Below are positions 15,113 through 23,797 of a stretch of DNA of 44,355 nucleotides, in pieces (position 1 is the stretch's first letter; every line of letters begins with the position of its first letter). The notes below the pieces were generated by a model. That model had not been told where the DNA came from. It saw nothing but the letters and a program-made list of their open reading frames with translations, and ran no database searches. Source of the stretch: an uncultured Ruminococcus sp. (GTDB taxonomy: Bacteria; Bacillota; Clostridia; Lachnospirales; Lachnospiraceae); assembly GCA_904377845.1 (NCBI GenBank), contig CAJFGR010000002.1, positions 75,555 to 119,909 of the forward strand, in the 5' to 3' direction. The translations under genes and the position numbers were made by a program.

Positions 15113-16987
15113 TCATTTCTTTTTATGAATATTGCGTATTGTTTTTTTCTTTCGGGGGCGGGTATATTCTTTATGCTCTTCTTTTCCGCGTTTTGGGCGT
15201 ATCAGACATTTGGGACTGTATCCGATAAGATCCGTCCGTCCTGCCCGTTTCAAAGCTTCCAGAACCAGATTGTAGAGTGCCGGATTTCTGTACTGGATCA
15301 GAGCTCTCTGCATGGCTTTCTCATGGGGATTCTTGGGTACATATACCGGTTTCAGTGTCCGGGGATCGACTCCTGTATAATACATACAGGTAGAGAGCGT
15401 CGAAGGCGTAGGATAGAAGTCCTGTACCTGTTCCGGCATATATCCCAGATCCCTGCAGTACTCGGCAAGCTCCACCGCCTCTTTCAGCGAGGAACCGGGA
15501 TGGGATGACATCAAATAGGGAACAAGATACTGTTTCTTACCGAGTTTTTTATTCATTTTGAGGAACTCTTCGGTAAATTTTTCATATACACAGTGTTCCG
15601 GTTTCCCCATCAGTGACAGAACAGGACCTGCTACGTGTTCCGGTGCAACTTTCAGCTGCCCGCTTATATGATACTGACAGAGTTCTTTTAAAAACTCTCT
15701 GTTTTTATCGGCCAGCAGGTAGTCGAAACGGATTCCGGAGCGGATAAATACTTTTTTCACACCCGGTATCTTTCGAAGTTTCTTCAGAAGTGCCACATAA
15801 TCACTGTGATCGGCATCCAGATTCCTGCACGGCTTCGGGAACAGACACTGACGGTTTGGGCAGACTCCGTGTTCAAGCTGCCTGGAGCACGAAGGATGAC
15901 GGAAATTAGCTGTTGGGCCGCCTACATCGTGTATATATCCTTTAAAGTCCTTCTCCTTCGTAATCAGTTCGGCTTCCCGAAGAAGCGATTCATGGCTGCG
16001 TACCTGCACAATCCTGCCCTGATGGAACGTAAGGGCGCAGAAACTGCAGCCACCGAAACAGCCTCGGTTGCTGATAAGGCTGAAACGGATCTCTGAGATG
16101 GCAGGGATACCGCCTTTCTCTTCATAGGACGGGTGGTATGTCCTTGTATAGGGAAGATCATAGACATCATCCATTTCGGCGACGCTCAGGGGCTTTGCCG
16201 GGGGATTCTGTACTACAAAGAGACGGTCGGAATACTGTTCGGCAAGCCGCTTTCCGTTAAATGCATCGGTATTGAGATACTGGATGTAAAAACTCCGGGC
16301 ATAATTTCTCTTATCGGCTTTCAGTTCTTCAAAAGACGGAAGAAATTCTGCGTCGTAGATACTGTCGCGGTCTTTCATCTTAACTACAGTTCCGTCTATA
16401 TAAGTCAGTTCGCTTACCGGAATGCCGGCGTCCAGTGCATCTGCAATCTCTGCAATGGAACGCTCGCCCATTCCATATGAAATGATATCAGCTCCCGAGT
16501 CGAGAAGTACAGAACGTTTCAGCCGGTCTGACCAGTAATCATAATGTGCAAGACGTCGCAGACTTGCCTCGATTCCGCCGAGAATAACCGGTGTTTTTTT
16601 ATAGGTCTGGCGGATCAGATTGCCATATACGACACATGCATAATCCGGACGCCGGCCCATTTCCCCGCCAGGTGTATAGGCGTCTGTTTTTCTGTGTTTT
16701 TTCGAGACACTGTAGTGATTGACCATAGAATCCATATTGCCTGCAGATACGAGAAATCCGAGGCGGGGTTCTCCGAATATCTGAATACTCTCCGGTTTTT
16801 TCCAGTCAGGCTGGGAGATAATTCCCACCCGGTAGCCCCGGGATTCCAGTACCCGGCTGATGATAGCGTGTCCGAAAGACGGGTGATCTACATAGGCGTC
16901 TCCGATTATATAGACGAAATCCACATAATCCCATCCTCTTTCAAGCATCTCATGTTTATTTACGGGCATAAATTTACTGTGTGTCAC
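15113..16987 (-). CDS. YgiQ-family radical SAM protein
   Basis: Radical SAM protein of the YgiQ (TIGR03904) family; the reaction is unknown. The N-terminal domain carries MLERGWDYVDFVYIIGDAY and GGIEASLRR. The cluster motif CxxxCxxC is Cys310, Cys314 and Cys317 in NRGCFGGCSFCA. Further family blocks are HDVGGPTANFR and QDFYPTPSTLSTCMYYTG. The C-terminal 40 residues are strongly basic (RPRKKKTIRNIHKKK), suggesting nucleic acid contact. The start is probably GTG at 16987, whose GTGA overlaps the HAD stop; an ATG at 16969 is an alternative without a good Shine-Dalgarno sequence. Confidence 0.92.
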   Translation of the reverse strand: MTHSKFMPVNKHEMLERGWDYVDFVYIIGDAYVDHPSFGHAIISRVLESRGYRVGIISQPDWKKPESIQIFGEPRLGFLVSAGNMDSMVNHYSVSKKHRKTDAYTPGGEMGRRPDYACVVYGNLIRQTYKKTPVILGGIEASLRRLAHYDYWSDRLKRSVLLDSGADIISYGMGERSIAEIADALDAGIPVSELTYIDGTVVKMKDRDSIYDAEFLPSFEELKADKRNYARSFYIQYLNTDAFNGKRLAEQYSDRLFVVQNPPAKPLSVAEMDDVYDLPYTRTYHPSYEEKGGIPAISEIRFSLISNRGCFGGCSFCALTFHQGRIVQVRSHESLLREAELITKEKDFKGYIHDVGGPTANFRHPSCSRQLEHGVCPNRQCLFPKPCRNLDADHSDYVALLKKLRKIPGVKKVFIRSGIRFDYLLADKNREFLKELCQYHISGQLKVAPEHVAGPVLSLMGKPEHCVYEKFTEEFLKMNKKLGKKQYLVPYLMSSHPGSSLKEAVELAEYCRDLGYMPEQVQDFYPTPSTLSTCMYYTGVDPRTLKPVYVPKNPHEKAMQRALIQYRNPALYNLVLEALKRAGRTDLIGYSPKCLIRPKRGKEEHKEYTRPRKKKTIRNIHKKK

Positions 16988-17664
16988 GTTTCGTCACTGC
17001 ACCTTTCATAAGTATGTCTGAAAATATCATTAAAATCACGGATAAAGTAATCAGCCAGTTCCTTCTTCTCCTGTTCCAGAGGACGGGAAAATTCATCGTC
17101 TACAGCGCATACTTCCATCCCGGCATTCTTTCCTGCAAGAATTCCGTTCGGAATATCCTCAAAGACAAGGCAGGAGGAAGGGGAAACGCCCAGATCTCCC
17201 GCAACCTTTAAATAGACATCAGGAGCCGGTTTCCCTGCCGATACCTCACAGGATGTGCGCACGGAATCAAAATAAGCTGAAAGACCGCGTGCATTTAAAG
17301 CAGCATCTGCTATCGTCCGGTCATTGCAGGTGGCAATTCCGAGAGCGATGCCTCTGCTTTTCATTTCCTTTAAAAACTCTAGCGCTCCGGGCTTGGGAAA
17401 AACTTCTGTGGCATAGAGACGGATTGTCATCTCCCGCCACTCCTCCATAACCTGTTCTACTGTCCGGTTCAGTGTCCGGAAAGTATCGACAAAATACTGC
17501 GCTGTCTCTGTATAGCTCATTCCTTCAATATCCCGGTGAAATGTCTCGGGCTGTGTCAGATGATATTTATCCATGAAAATGCGGTCTACCTCCGGCCAGA
17601 TCCACATAGAATCAACCAGTGATCCGTCCATATCAAAGATTATGGCTTTCTTTCCTGTGAGCAT
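16984..17664 (-). CDS. HAD-superfamily phosphatase (subfamily IA)
   Basis: Cytoplasmic phosphohydrolase or phosphomutase-like enzyme. The nucleophile motif DMDGSLVDS puts Asp11 and Asp13 in the usual places. Motif II is GIATCNDR, then GKPAPDVYL (Lys of motif III) and LVFEDIPNGI (acidic motif IV). A helical cap lies between about 20 and 90, as in beta-phosphoglucomutase-like proteins, but the substrate is not predictable. It overlaps the pseudouridine synthase gene upstream by 25 nt and the YgiQ gene downstream by 4 nt, so co-expression is likely. Confidence 0.9.
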   Translation of the reverse strand: MLTGKKAIIFDMDGSLVDSMWIWPEVDRIFMDKYHLTQPETFHRDIEGMSYTETAQYFVDTFRTLNRTVEQVMEEWREMTIRLYATEVFPKPGALEFLKEMKSRGIALGIATCNDRTIADAALNARGLSAYFDSVRTSCEVSAGKPAPDVYLKVAGDLGVSPSSCLVFEDIPNGILAGKNAGMEVCAVDDEFSRPLEQEKKELADYFIRDFNDIFRHTYERCSDET

Positions 17665-18365
17665 AATTTCTCTACCTCTTCTTCTGTCAGTCTTCGGTAT
17701 TCTCCCGGTTTAAGCGATTCATCCAGGCAAAGGCTGCCCATTTGAAGGCGTTTCAGATATATGACCTTTTTTCCGACAGCCTGAAACATTCTCTTGACCT
17801 GATGAAATCTTCCCTCACGGATCGTAAGCATGACTTCAGATATTCCGTCTGATGTACAGATGTGCAGATCCGCCGGGAGAGTTTTTTTCTCATCCCCGAT
17901 ATCCAGTCCCCGGGCAAAGCTGTCTACATCTTCCTGTGTCACACGACCGTCTATTCTGGCAAAATAGATTTTATCAACGTGTTTTCTCGGGGAAAGCAGA
18001 CGGTGGGAAAGTTCTCCGTTATTTGTAATAAGAAGCAGGCCTTCTGTGTCTTTATCCAGCCGCCCCACAGGAAACAGATCATCCCTTTTACTGTCCCGGA
18101 TCAATTCTGTGACGGTCTGCTCGTGCCGGTCAGATGTGGCGGAAACCGCACCTGCCGGTTTATTCAGCATATAGTATTCGTACCTCTCGTAAACGACAGG
18201 CTGTCCCCGGAAGACAACCTTGTCCGTTTCTGTATCGATTTTTATTTCAGGGCTTTTTACCGGTGTCCCGTTGACGGTGACATTTCCGCCCCGGATTTCT
18301 TTTTTCAGTCCGCTCCTTGTGCCGCAGTTCATATCTGCCAGATATTTGTCAAGTCTGATTTTCAT
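17640..18365 (-). CDS. RsuA/RluB-family pseudouridine synthase
   Basis: Site-specific rRNA pseudouridine synthase with an N-terminal S4 domain (MKIRLDKYLADMNCGTRSG) and catalytic GRLDKDTEG, where Asp104 is the nucleophile. The RsuA-type short basic C-terminal block RFHQVKRMF is present. Its target, 16S U516 or a 23S site, is not certain. I chose the ATG at 18365, whose ATGA overlaps the RsmF-type stop and which gives the canonical family N-terminus; an in-frame ATG at 18383 would add six residues and has no clear ribosome binding site. 241 residues, full length. Confidence 0.9.
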   Translation of the reverse strand: MKIRLDKYLADMNCGTRSGLKKEIRGGNVTVNGTPVKSPEIKIDTETDKVVFRGQPVVYERYEYYMLNKPAGAVSATSDRHEQTVTELIRDSKRDDLFPVGRLDKDTEGLLLITNNGELSHRLLSPRKHVDKIYFARIDGRVTQEDVDSFARGLDIGDEKKTLPADLHICTSDGISEVMLTIREGRFHQVKRMFQAVGKKVIYLKRLQMGSLCLDESLKPGEYRRLTEEEVEKLCSQERKP

Positions 18366-19768
18366 GCTGACTGCCACCGCCATCCGGGAAGATATTTATT
18401 TTTTAATACCTGCCCTGCCAGTTTCCCGAATCCCAGAGGAAATCCGTCTGTGCAGACCAGATACCAGCCCTTATCTTTTGCCGATACAAGATCTTCAACA
18501 TCCAGAGTTTCCCCTTTGAGATACTTGACAACACGTTCATCAGATACCGGGAGATCGAGAATGCGTGGATACTCGTCTTTTTTCAGGTTCATGGCAAATG
18601 CCTGGCTGGGCTCGAACCGTTTTTTCTTTAATTCGCCCAGAAGGAGTCCCGTGCGCAGAAAGCGTACACCGTTTAATGCCGGCAGCCCCTCAGGCATATA
18701 ATATACTTTATCCGACCGGATATCGATTCGTTCCGGATCGAATTCCCGTTTGATATCCGAAAGGAATTCTTCAAGTTCTCCGGGCAGCTTTTTCCTGTTT
18801 CGCTTTGCCGCGGCATCTTCGGATTTTCTGCGGCTGTTATCGTCCGTGTTTTTAGAAGAACCTTTCTTCAGCAGTGCAAGAAAATGGCCTTCCCCATTCA
18901 TCCGGTGCGGGAAAATGCGGACGGTCCGTTTAAGCCTTTCATCAGCGGAAACAGTCACTTCAGGTATTCCCTGTGAAAATCCTTCGTATCCATCCATCTC
19001 GCACACATCAAATTCGGGATACTGTTCCAGCAGATATTCAATTGTCTGTTCGTTTTCTTCCGGAGAGAAGGTACAGGTCGAGTACAGAATCATTCCTCCG
19101 GGCTTAAGCATCTGCGCAGCCTGTGTAATAATACTGCGCTGTATTTTTGAAAAATATTCCGGTCCGTGCTCCTCCCATGCCCGGATCATTTTCCGGTCTT
19201 TGCGGAACATTCCTTCGCCGGAGCAGGGGGCGTCGATAAGGATTTTGTCAAAATACTCTGCAAAATACGGAATCAGCTTTCCCGGTTCTTCGCTTAAAAC
19301 AAGTACATTACCGATTCCCATGAGCTCGATGTTCTTTAAAAGACCCTTTGCCCGGGAATTGCTCAGATCGTTGGCAGCAAGCAGTCCGGTACCGTTTAGT
19401 CTTGCTCCCAGCTCCGTGGCTTTTCCGCCGGGAGCGGCGCACACATCCAACACCTTATCACCCGGATCAACAGGAAGGCGGTCAGCCGGCGTCATAGCGC
19501 TCGGTTCCTGAAGATAATACAGGCCGGCAAAATAATACGGATGTTTTGCCGGCTGATATTTCTCGCCGTCATAATAAAAACCATTATGTATCCACGGTAC
19601 TTTTTTCAGCGGCCACGGGGAGATCTTCACAAAATTCTCTGCGGAGATCTTTGAAGTGTTGACGCGGAGCCCGAAATGGCGCGGTTCATCAAAACATTTC
19701 AGGTAATCCTCATATCCGTCTCCAAGCAGCTTTTTCATTTTTATTTCAAATGCTTCTGGCAGATTCAT
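18362..19768 (-). CDS. RsmF/RsmB-like rRNA (cytosine-C5)-methyltransferase
   Basis: SAM-dependent m5C methyltransferase of the NOL1/NOP2/Sun family acting on rRNA. The SAM-binding motif is DVCAAPGGKATEL (around 108-120). Both catalytic cysteines are present: Cys182 in DAPCSGEGMF and Cys232 in STCTFSPEENE. A C-terminal PUA-like extension from about 340 contains the RsmF-type region, which fits the 468-residue length. GGAGG lies 7 nt before the ATG. It leads a coupled run of rRNA-modification genes. Which cytosine is methylated cannot be told. Confidence 0.93.
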   Translation of the reverse strand: MNLPEAFEIKMKKLLGDGYEDYLKCFDEPRHFGLRVNTSKISAENFVKISPWPLKKVPWIHNGFYYDGEKYQPAKHPYYFAGLYYLQEPSAMTPADRLPVDPGDKVLDVCAAPGGKATELGARLNGTGLLAANDLSNSRAKGLLKNIELMGIGNVLVLSEEPGKLIPYFAEYFDKILIDAPCSGEGMFRKDRKMIRAWEEHGPEYFSKIQRSIITQAAQMLKPGGMILYSTCTFSPEENEQTIEYLLEQYPEFDVCEMDGYEGFSQGIPEVTVSADERLKRTVRIFPHRMNGEGHFLALLKKGSSKNTDDNSRRKSEDAAAKRNRKKLPGELEEFLSDIKREFDPERIDIRSDKVYYMPEGLPALNGVRFLRTGLLLGELKKKRFEPSQAFAMNLKKDEYPRILDLPVSDERVVKYLKGETLDVEDLVSAKDKGWYLVCTDGFPLGFGKLAGQVLKNKYLPGWRWQSA

Positions 19769-19798
19769 TTCTTTTCCTCCATAGTTGATAGTATATCA

Positions 19799-20620
19799 TT
19801 ATCTTTCTTCGTAGTCGATCTTTTTCTCTTCTGTATATTTAAGTGCAGGATAAGGGTTTACACTGATTTCCTGGCCACCACTGTTAATGTAGATCCCCAG
19901 ATGAAGGTGCACTGGAAATTTTCCCATTGTACCTTCATCGGTTCCGTATCCGGTATCGCCCATGAATCCGAGAAGATCGCCGGCCTTTACCTCATCTCCT
20001 GTGTCCAGATTGGCATAGGAATCCAGATGGGCATAATAGAAATATGCGCCGCGGGGAGCTCGGATCCCGATGCGGTAGCCTCCGAGTTCCAGCCAGCCTT
20101 TCTTCTCCACTATGCCGTCTGTCATACTCACTACGGGCAGGACCCCACGTTCGTTTTTGTCCGGCATTATATCTGTCCCTTCGTGCCCTCTTTCTTCTTT
20201 ATATGTTCTGTCATACATCCATGAATCTTCAAAAGATACATTGATTTTTGGTGATGCAGCTGTGGGAAAATATACAAGATCATCCCAGACAGACTCGCAG
20301 GCGCTGAGGTATTCTCCCCATCCTTCTGCCCTCTCCCAGCGTTTCCGCAGAGAAACAATTTCATCCGGATCTATCTTACAATCCTGTTCTCCAAATCCGG
20401 ACTCAAGCCAGTATACCGCAAGATATTCCCCGGGAGACTCCATGTCCCGGATTACCTCAAATACCCGCTTATTTACAGGCTGGCACCTGAACCGGGCGCT
20501 CATGGCTGTATCTGCAGACAGCCTGCTGCTTTTACTCATATCGGACAGTTTCGGTATCCAGACGGCACAGAAGAACACCGGCAGAAACAGAAGTACTCCA
20601 TATTTAATAATTCGTCTCAA
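19799..20620 (-). CDS. M23-family metallopeptidase, membrane-anchored
   Basis: Probable peptidoglycan endopeptidase of the LytM type, anchored outside the cell by an N-terminal membrane segment (about 6-22, IKYGVLLFLPVFFCAVWIP). The zinc motifs are HEGTD (His146, Asp150) and HLHLG (His238, His240), with His198 in YYAHLD, so the active site looks complete. The start is TTG at 20620, 6 nt after AAGGAG; the next in-frame ATG (residue 28) would delete the membrane segment. It is divergent from ylbJ with a 99-bp gap, so a role in sporulation is possible but not shown. Confidence 0.88.
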   Translation of the reverse strand: MRRIIKYGVLLFLPVFFCAVWIPKLSDMSKSSRLSADTAMSARFRCQPVNKRVFEVIRDMESPGEYLAVYWLESGFGEQDCKIDPDEIVSLRKRWERAEGWGEYLSACESVWDDLVYFPTAASPKINVSFEDSWMYDRTYKEERGHEGTDIMPDKNERGVLPVVSMTDGIVEKKGWLELGGYRIGIRAPRGAYFYYAHLDSYANLDTGDEVKAGDLLGFMGDTGYGTDEGTMGKFPVHLHLGIYINSGGQEISVNPYPALKYTEEKKIDYEER

Positions 20621-20719
20621 CAGAAACTCCTTTTTCTTTTACTATATGACCGGTTCATAAAGAACATACTATTGTCATATATCTGATATAACAAAGTGAT
20701 CATAGTCCAGGAGTGAGAA

Positions 20720-21667
20720 ATGAAACAGCTAATATCCAGACAAGTGCTGTCCGGACTTCCGGCCGTTTTTCTGTTCCTTGCAATGCTTCTTTCTCCGAAA
20801 GCCGTATTTGAAGGTGCACAAAGCGGGCTGCTGTTGTGGTTTCAGGTTGTATTTCCTACATTGTTTCCCTTTATGCTCGTCTCAGGACTGATGCTTTCAG
20901 GGGGTGGACTAAATACGATTTCCCGTGTGTTCGGACGGATCTTTTCGTCTGTATTCGCCACATCATCAAACGGGGCATTTGCAGTAATTGCGGGTTTCCT
21001 GTGCGGCTATCCGATGGGAGCAAAGATTTCCGCGGATCTTGTGCGCACAGAAAAAATTTCGCGTGACGAAGGCGCATACCTGCTATCTTTCTGCAATAAT
21101 ACAAGCCCTGTTTTTATCATGAATTATATTGTATGGAAAACACTTGGCAGGGAGGAACTGCTTGTCCCCACGCTTGCAATTCTAATTCTGGTTCCGGTCT
21201 CTTTGAGTTTTATATTCCGCAGATTTTATCTGGGGAGCCGCAGACGCTTCCCGGATAGATCAGAAAAGAAAAAAAACAGAACCGAACATTTCAGCTTTTC
21301 TGTTCTGGATTCCTGTCTGTCCGACAGTTTTGAAGGAATCGTAAAAGTAGGACTGTATATCATATTTTTTTCGGTTGTGCTGTCTCTTTTCAAAGAAATA
21401 TCGTCAGAGAATATTCTGATATGTGCTTTCCTTCCGACACTGGAAATTACCAACGGAGTCCTCATGATAGGCAGATCAGTATCTGATCTGACAGTAAGCT
21501 ACCCTCTTATACTGGGACTGACATCTTTCGGCGGAGTATGTGCAGCAGCGCAGACTCAGTGTATGCTGAAAGGAACAGGTCTTCCCATGATACCTTATAT
21601 CATACAAAAACTGACTGCCGCAGCGGCAGCCAGTTTAACGGGCATTATATTTATACATATATTCTGA
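20720..21667 (+). CDS. ylbJ: YlbJ-like sporulation integral membrane protein
   Basis: Polytopic membrane protein with a nucleoside-recognition (Gate) fold, required for spore cortex formation in bacilli by published work on YlbJ. The 315-residue protein has about eight hydrophobic segments and the family blocks WFQVVFPTLFPFMLVSGLM, GFLCGYPMGAK and LLSFCNNTSPVFI. It is shorter than B. subtilis YlbJ (about 408). The location supports the name: rsmD (ylbH) and coaD (ylbI) adjoin ylbJ in B. subtilis and are its neighbours here, though ylbJ is inverted relative to them. CAGGAG lies 8 nt before the ATG. A CATACTAT sequence at 20665-20672 resembles a sigma-E -10 box, but the -35 and spacing are poor. 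Confidence 0.88.
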   Translation: MKQLISRQVLSGLPAVFLFLAMLLSPKAVFEGAQSGLLLWFQVVFPTLFPFMLVSGLMLSGGGLNTISRVFGRIFSSVFATSSNGAFAVIAGFLCGYPMGAKISADLVRTEKISRDEGAYLLSFCNNTSPVFIMNYIVWKTLGREELLVPTLAILILVPVSLSFIFRRFYLGSRRRFPDRSEKKKNRTEHFSFSVLDSCLSDSFEGIVKVGLYIIFFSVVLSLFKEISSENILICAFLPTLEITNGVLMIGRSVSDLTVSYPLILGLTSFGGVCAAAQTQCMLKGTGLPMIPYIIQKLTAAAAASLTGIIFIHIF

Positions 21668-21709
21668 GAGTATGCCTACAGAATAGACCGCCGGTCTGTT
21701 CGGCTAAAT

Positions 21710-22288
21710 TTACTGATTCTGGGAATCGTAGCTGTCAGAATCCTCTTCCGGAATATCCAGTTCGGCGCGGTTGGAACGAACTGTATCATAACACTCCTGA
21801 AGAGAATTGATCAGACCGTCATATTTTGTAGTGTAACTGTCCAGAGTGTGACCGATAATACTCTCCGCATTGGCAAGCAGATCGTCTGTGTACTGGATAG
21901 CACCGATTCTGATTGCGTTGGCGTCTCTTGTAGCGTTATCAACGATCTCCTGCGCCTGAGCAGTCGCCTGTGTCACAATTTCATTTGCCTGTGCATATGC
22001 CTGCTGCATAATCTCATGCTCACTGACAAGTTCTGTTGTCTGCACCTGCGCTTCCTCGATCATGGCATCTGCCTTCGCCTTTGCATCTGCAAGGATTGCA
22101 TCGCGGTTTGCAATAATTTTCTGATAACGCTTGATTTCATCCGGCGTCTTCAGGCGGAGTTCTCTCAGAAGTTCATCAAGATGCTCCTTGTTAACGATGA
22201 TCTTAGTCGTAGACAGCGGCTGAAATTTACAATCCCTGTCGATATACTCCTCGATCTCTTCAATAATCTGCTCAATACGGCTGCTCAT
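21710..22288 (-). CDS. Coiled-coil protein between coaD and ylbJ, unknown
   Basis: A 192-residue soluble, heavily alpha-helical protein I know only as a conserved clostridial hypothetical, sometimes labelled ATPase without a nucleotide-binding motif being visible. Residues about 35-130 form a long amphipathic coil rich in Ala, Glu and Gln ([29 protein letters not shown]), resembling V-ATPase subunit H/E or DivIVA-type coils. The tail is acidic ([11 protein letters not shown]). There is no membrane segment or signal. Its ATG overlaps the coaD stop (ATGA) with GGAGAG upstream, so it is translated with coaD. A scaffold or division role is only a guess. Confidence 0.8.
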   Translation of the reverse strand: MSSRIEQIIEEIEEYIDRDCKFQPLSTTKIIVNKEHLDELLRELRLKTPDEIKRYQKIIANRDAILADAKAKADAMIEEAQVQTTELVSEHEIMQQAYAQANEIVTQATAQAQEIVDNATRDANAIRIGAIQYTDDLLANAESIIGHTLDSYTTKYDGLINSLQECYDTVRSNRAELDIPEEDSDSYDSQNQ

Positions 22289-22782
22289 TTGTTACACTCT
22301 CCTTTTGTACTCATCTTTTTCACGAGTTCCACAGCTACTGCTTCCGGCACAAACTGTGACAGATCTCCCCCAAAAGCAGCGATCTCCCTTACTGTGGTGG
22401 AACTCAGATATGAATATTCTATACTGGTAGTCAGAAACATTGTTTCAACATTCGGCGCCAGTTTATGATTGGTCTGTGACATCTGTAATTCGTACTCGAA
22501 ATCCGTAATCGCCCGCAGACCTCTTATGATAAGATCCGCTTTCATCTTTGCGGCAAAATCAACAAGCAGTCCGTCAAACGGAACGATCCGGACATTTTTG
22601 AGATCTTTTGTCACTTCCTCTAACATTTTAACACGTTCTTCCACAGAAAACAACGGCATTTTCGCTTTATTACACAGGACTCCGACAATCAATTCATCCA
22701 CAATTTTGCATGAACGGATAATGATATCTATATGTCCGTATGTAACCGGATCAAAACTGCCCGGATAAATTGCCCTTAACAT
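22285..22782 (-). CDS. coaD: Pantetheine-phosphate adenylyltransferase
   Basis: Transfers AMP from ATP to 4'-phosphopantetheine, the penultimate step of coenzyme A synthesis. The nucleotidyltransferase motif TYGH is at 14-17 (a Thr replaces the first His of HxGH, as is normal for this enzyme). [14 protein letters not shown] lies at about 86-97 and SSTTVRE at 127-133. Length 165 is standard. It overlaps rsmD by 7 nt, as in B. subtilis ylbH-ylbI. Confidence 0.97.
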   Translation of the reverse strand: MLRAIYPGSFDPVTYGHIDIIIRSCKIVDELIVGVLCNKAKMPLFSVEERVKMLEEVTKDLKNVRIVPFDGLLVDFAAKMKADLIIRGLRAITDFEYELQMSQTNHKLAPNVETMFLTTSIEYSYLSSTTVREIAAFGGDLSQFVPEAVAVELVKKMSTKGECNK

Positions 22783-23345
22783 ATTTCTTCAACCCCCGCT
22801 CTCTCAATAAACACGTGCTTGTTTGTTTTGTATATCTTCTCACGCACAATGGAAAAGCCAAGCTCATCTGCATAAGAAAAATCTGTTTCTCTGGACGCTT
22901 CTACAATGATTGTTGTATCATCGTATACAAGTTCGGATCCTGACAGATATTCAAGCACTTTTTTTTCCAGTCCGCGGTCATACGGCGGATCCATAAAAAT
23001 AATGTCAAATATCTTCTCGCCTTCAAGCCGGTACAGTGCATTCATTACGTCCGCAGTTATAGTTGCCGCCTTCGATTCGAGCCTGGTAAACTTTAAGTTG
23101 TCCTTAATGCATTTCATTGCTTTCGGATTGTTCTCGACGAATACTGCCTCTTTTGCGCCACGGCTTAATGCTTCGATTCCGATCCCTCCGCTGCCGCTGA
23201 ACAGATCCAGAAAAATACTGTCATAAACTGTCGGCCCGATGATGTTAAACAGTGTTTCTTTAATCCGGTCTGTAGTCGGTCTGGTATTAAGGCCTTCCAG
23301 CGTTTTTAGCTTTAAACTTCTTGCACTGCCGGCAATCACTCTCAT
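22776..23345 (-). CDS. rsmD: 16S rRNA (guanine966-N2)-methyltransferase
   Basis: Methylates G966 of 16S rRNA on the small subunit. The SAM-binding [15 protein letters not shown] lies at about 46-60 and the catalytic DPPY at 119-122. N-terminal [13 protein letters not shown] and [14 protein letters not shown] are family hallmarks. 189 residues, full length. It is followed by coaD with a 7-nt overlap. The ribosome binding site (GGGGTGG) is weak. Confidence 0.96.
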   Translation of the reverse strand: MRVIAGSARSLKLKTLEGLNTRPTTDRIKETLFNIIGPTVYDSIFLDLFSGSGGIGIEALSRGAKEAVFVENNPKAMKCIKDNLKFTRLESKAATITADVMNALYRLEGEKIFDIIFMDPPYDRGLEKKVLEYLSGSELVYDDTTIIVEASRETDFSYADELGFSIVREKIYKTNKHVFIERAGVEEIC

Positions 23346-23384
23346 ATAATGCCACCCCGTTTCCTGATATGCTGAATTTTAGCA

Positions 23385-23415
23385 GAAAAAAGCGCCCAGG
23401 TCAATCCCGGACGCT
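23385..23415 (-). terminator. Rho-independent terminator after SASP gene
   Basis: A 10-bp stem (23406-23415 with 23391-23400, two G-U wobbles) with a 5-nt loop is followed on the minus strand by six Ts. It separates the SASP gene from rsmD. Confidence 0.85.
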
Positions 23416-23444
23416 TTTCTCCTAATTTGCAGTAATTTCAGATG

Positions 23445-23651
23445 TTATTTGCCTGCCATCTGTTTTTCCTGCTGCTCGATCATTTTCTTGACCATATATC
23501 CGCCTACTGATCCGTTCTGCTTGGAAGTAAGGTCGCCGTTGTAACCGTCAGATAACGGTACCCCCAGCTCGTTGGCCACTTCGTACTTAAATTTGTCCAG
23601 AGCGCCTTTCGCCTCAGGCACTGCTGCTCTGTTAGATGAACGACTTGCCAT
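23445..23651 (-). CDS. Alpha/beta-type small acid-soluble spore protein
   Basis: Binds and protects DNA in the dormant spore and is later degraded for amino acids. The 68-residue protein has the family blocks KFKYEVANELGVPL and YNGDLTSKQNGSVGGYMVKKMI; the KYEVANE stretch is the usual germination-protease cleavage region. The start is the ATG at 23651, 9 nt after GGAGG; an upstream in-frame ATG at 23687 would add an unlikely basic leader containing the ribosome binding site. Monocistronic, with its own terminator. Expected to be sigma-G dependent; GCATGA and CAAATGA upstream are a weak match only. Confidence 0.95.
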   Translation of the reverse strand: MASRSSNRAAVPEAKGALDKFKYEVANELGVPLSDGYNGDLTSKQNGSVGGYMVKKMIEQQEKQMAGK

Positions 23652-23674
23652 GATCAATTTCCTCCTTTTGCATT

Positions 23675-23696
23675 TTCGTAACTTCATTTGAAGTTA
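23675..23696 (-). repeat. 8-bp inverted repeat upstream of SASP gene
   Basis: GTAACTTC and GAAGTTAC flank a 4-base loop, just upstream of the SASP ribosome binding site. It could stabilise the 5' end of the message or bind a regulator; nothing else supports either. Confidence 0.4.
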
Positions 23697-23721
23697 CCTT
23701 CGTTTGTCATGCAACACTTGA

Positions 23722-23768
23722 AACCGGCTGCATCTGTATGTAATCGGCCGCTCTTACTGCAGCCGGTT
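23722..23768 (-). terminator. 11-bp perfect hairpin after the YczE-type gene
   Basis: AACCGGCTGCA (23722-23732) and TGCAGCCGGTT (23758-23768) are perfect complements around a 25-base loop. It lies 30 bases after the stop of the YczE-type gene on the minus strand. No long T-run follows, so its efficiency as a terminator is uncertain. Confidence 0.5.
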
Positions 23769-23797
23769 ATCATACATCCGCTGTTCGGTCCTTCGTG

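Noticed and set aside
17862-18701. 279-codon plus-strand open frame
   Set aside because: Antisense to two well-defined rRNA modification genes; no ribosome binding site or family match.
18750-19511. 253-codon plus-strand open frame rich in Ser and Pro
   Set aside because: Mirror of the RsmF-type methyltransferase; composition reflects complementary codon bias.
20644-20672. Sigma-E promoter for ylbJ
   Set aside because: CATACTAT resembles the -10 box, but the -35 match is poor and the spacer is about 16, so it is noted only in the gene entry.
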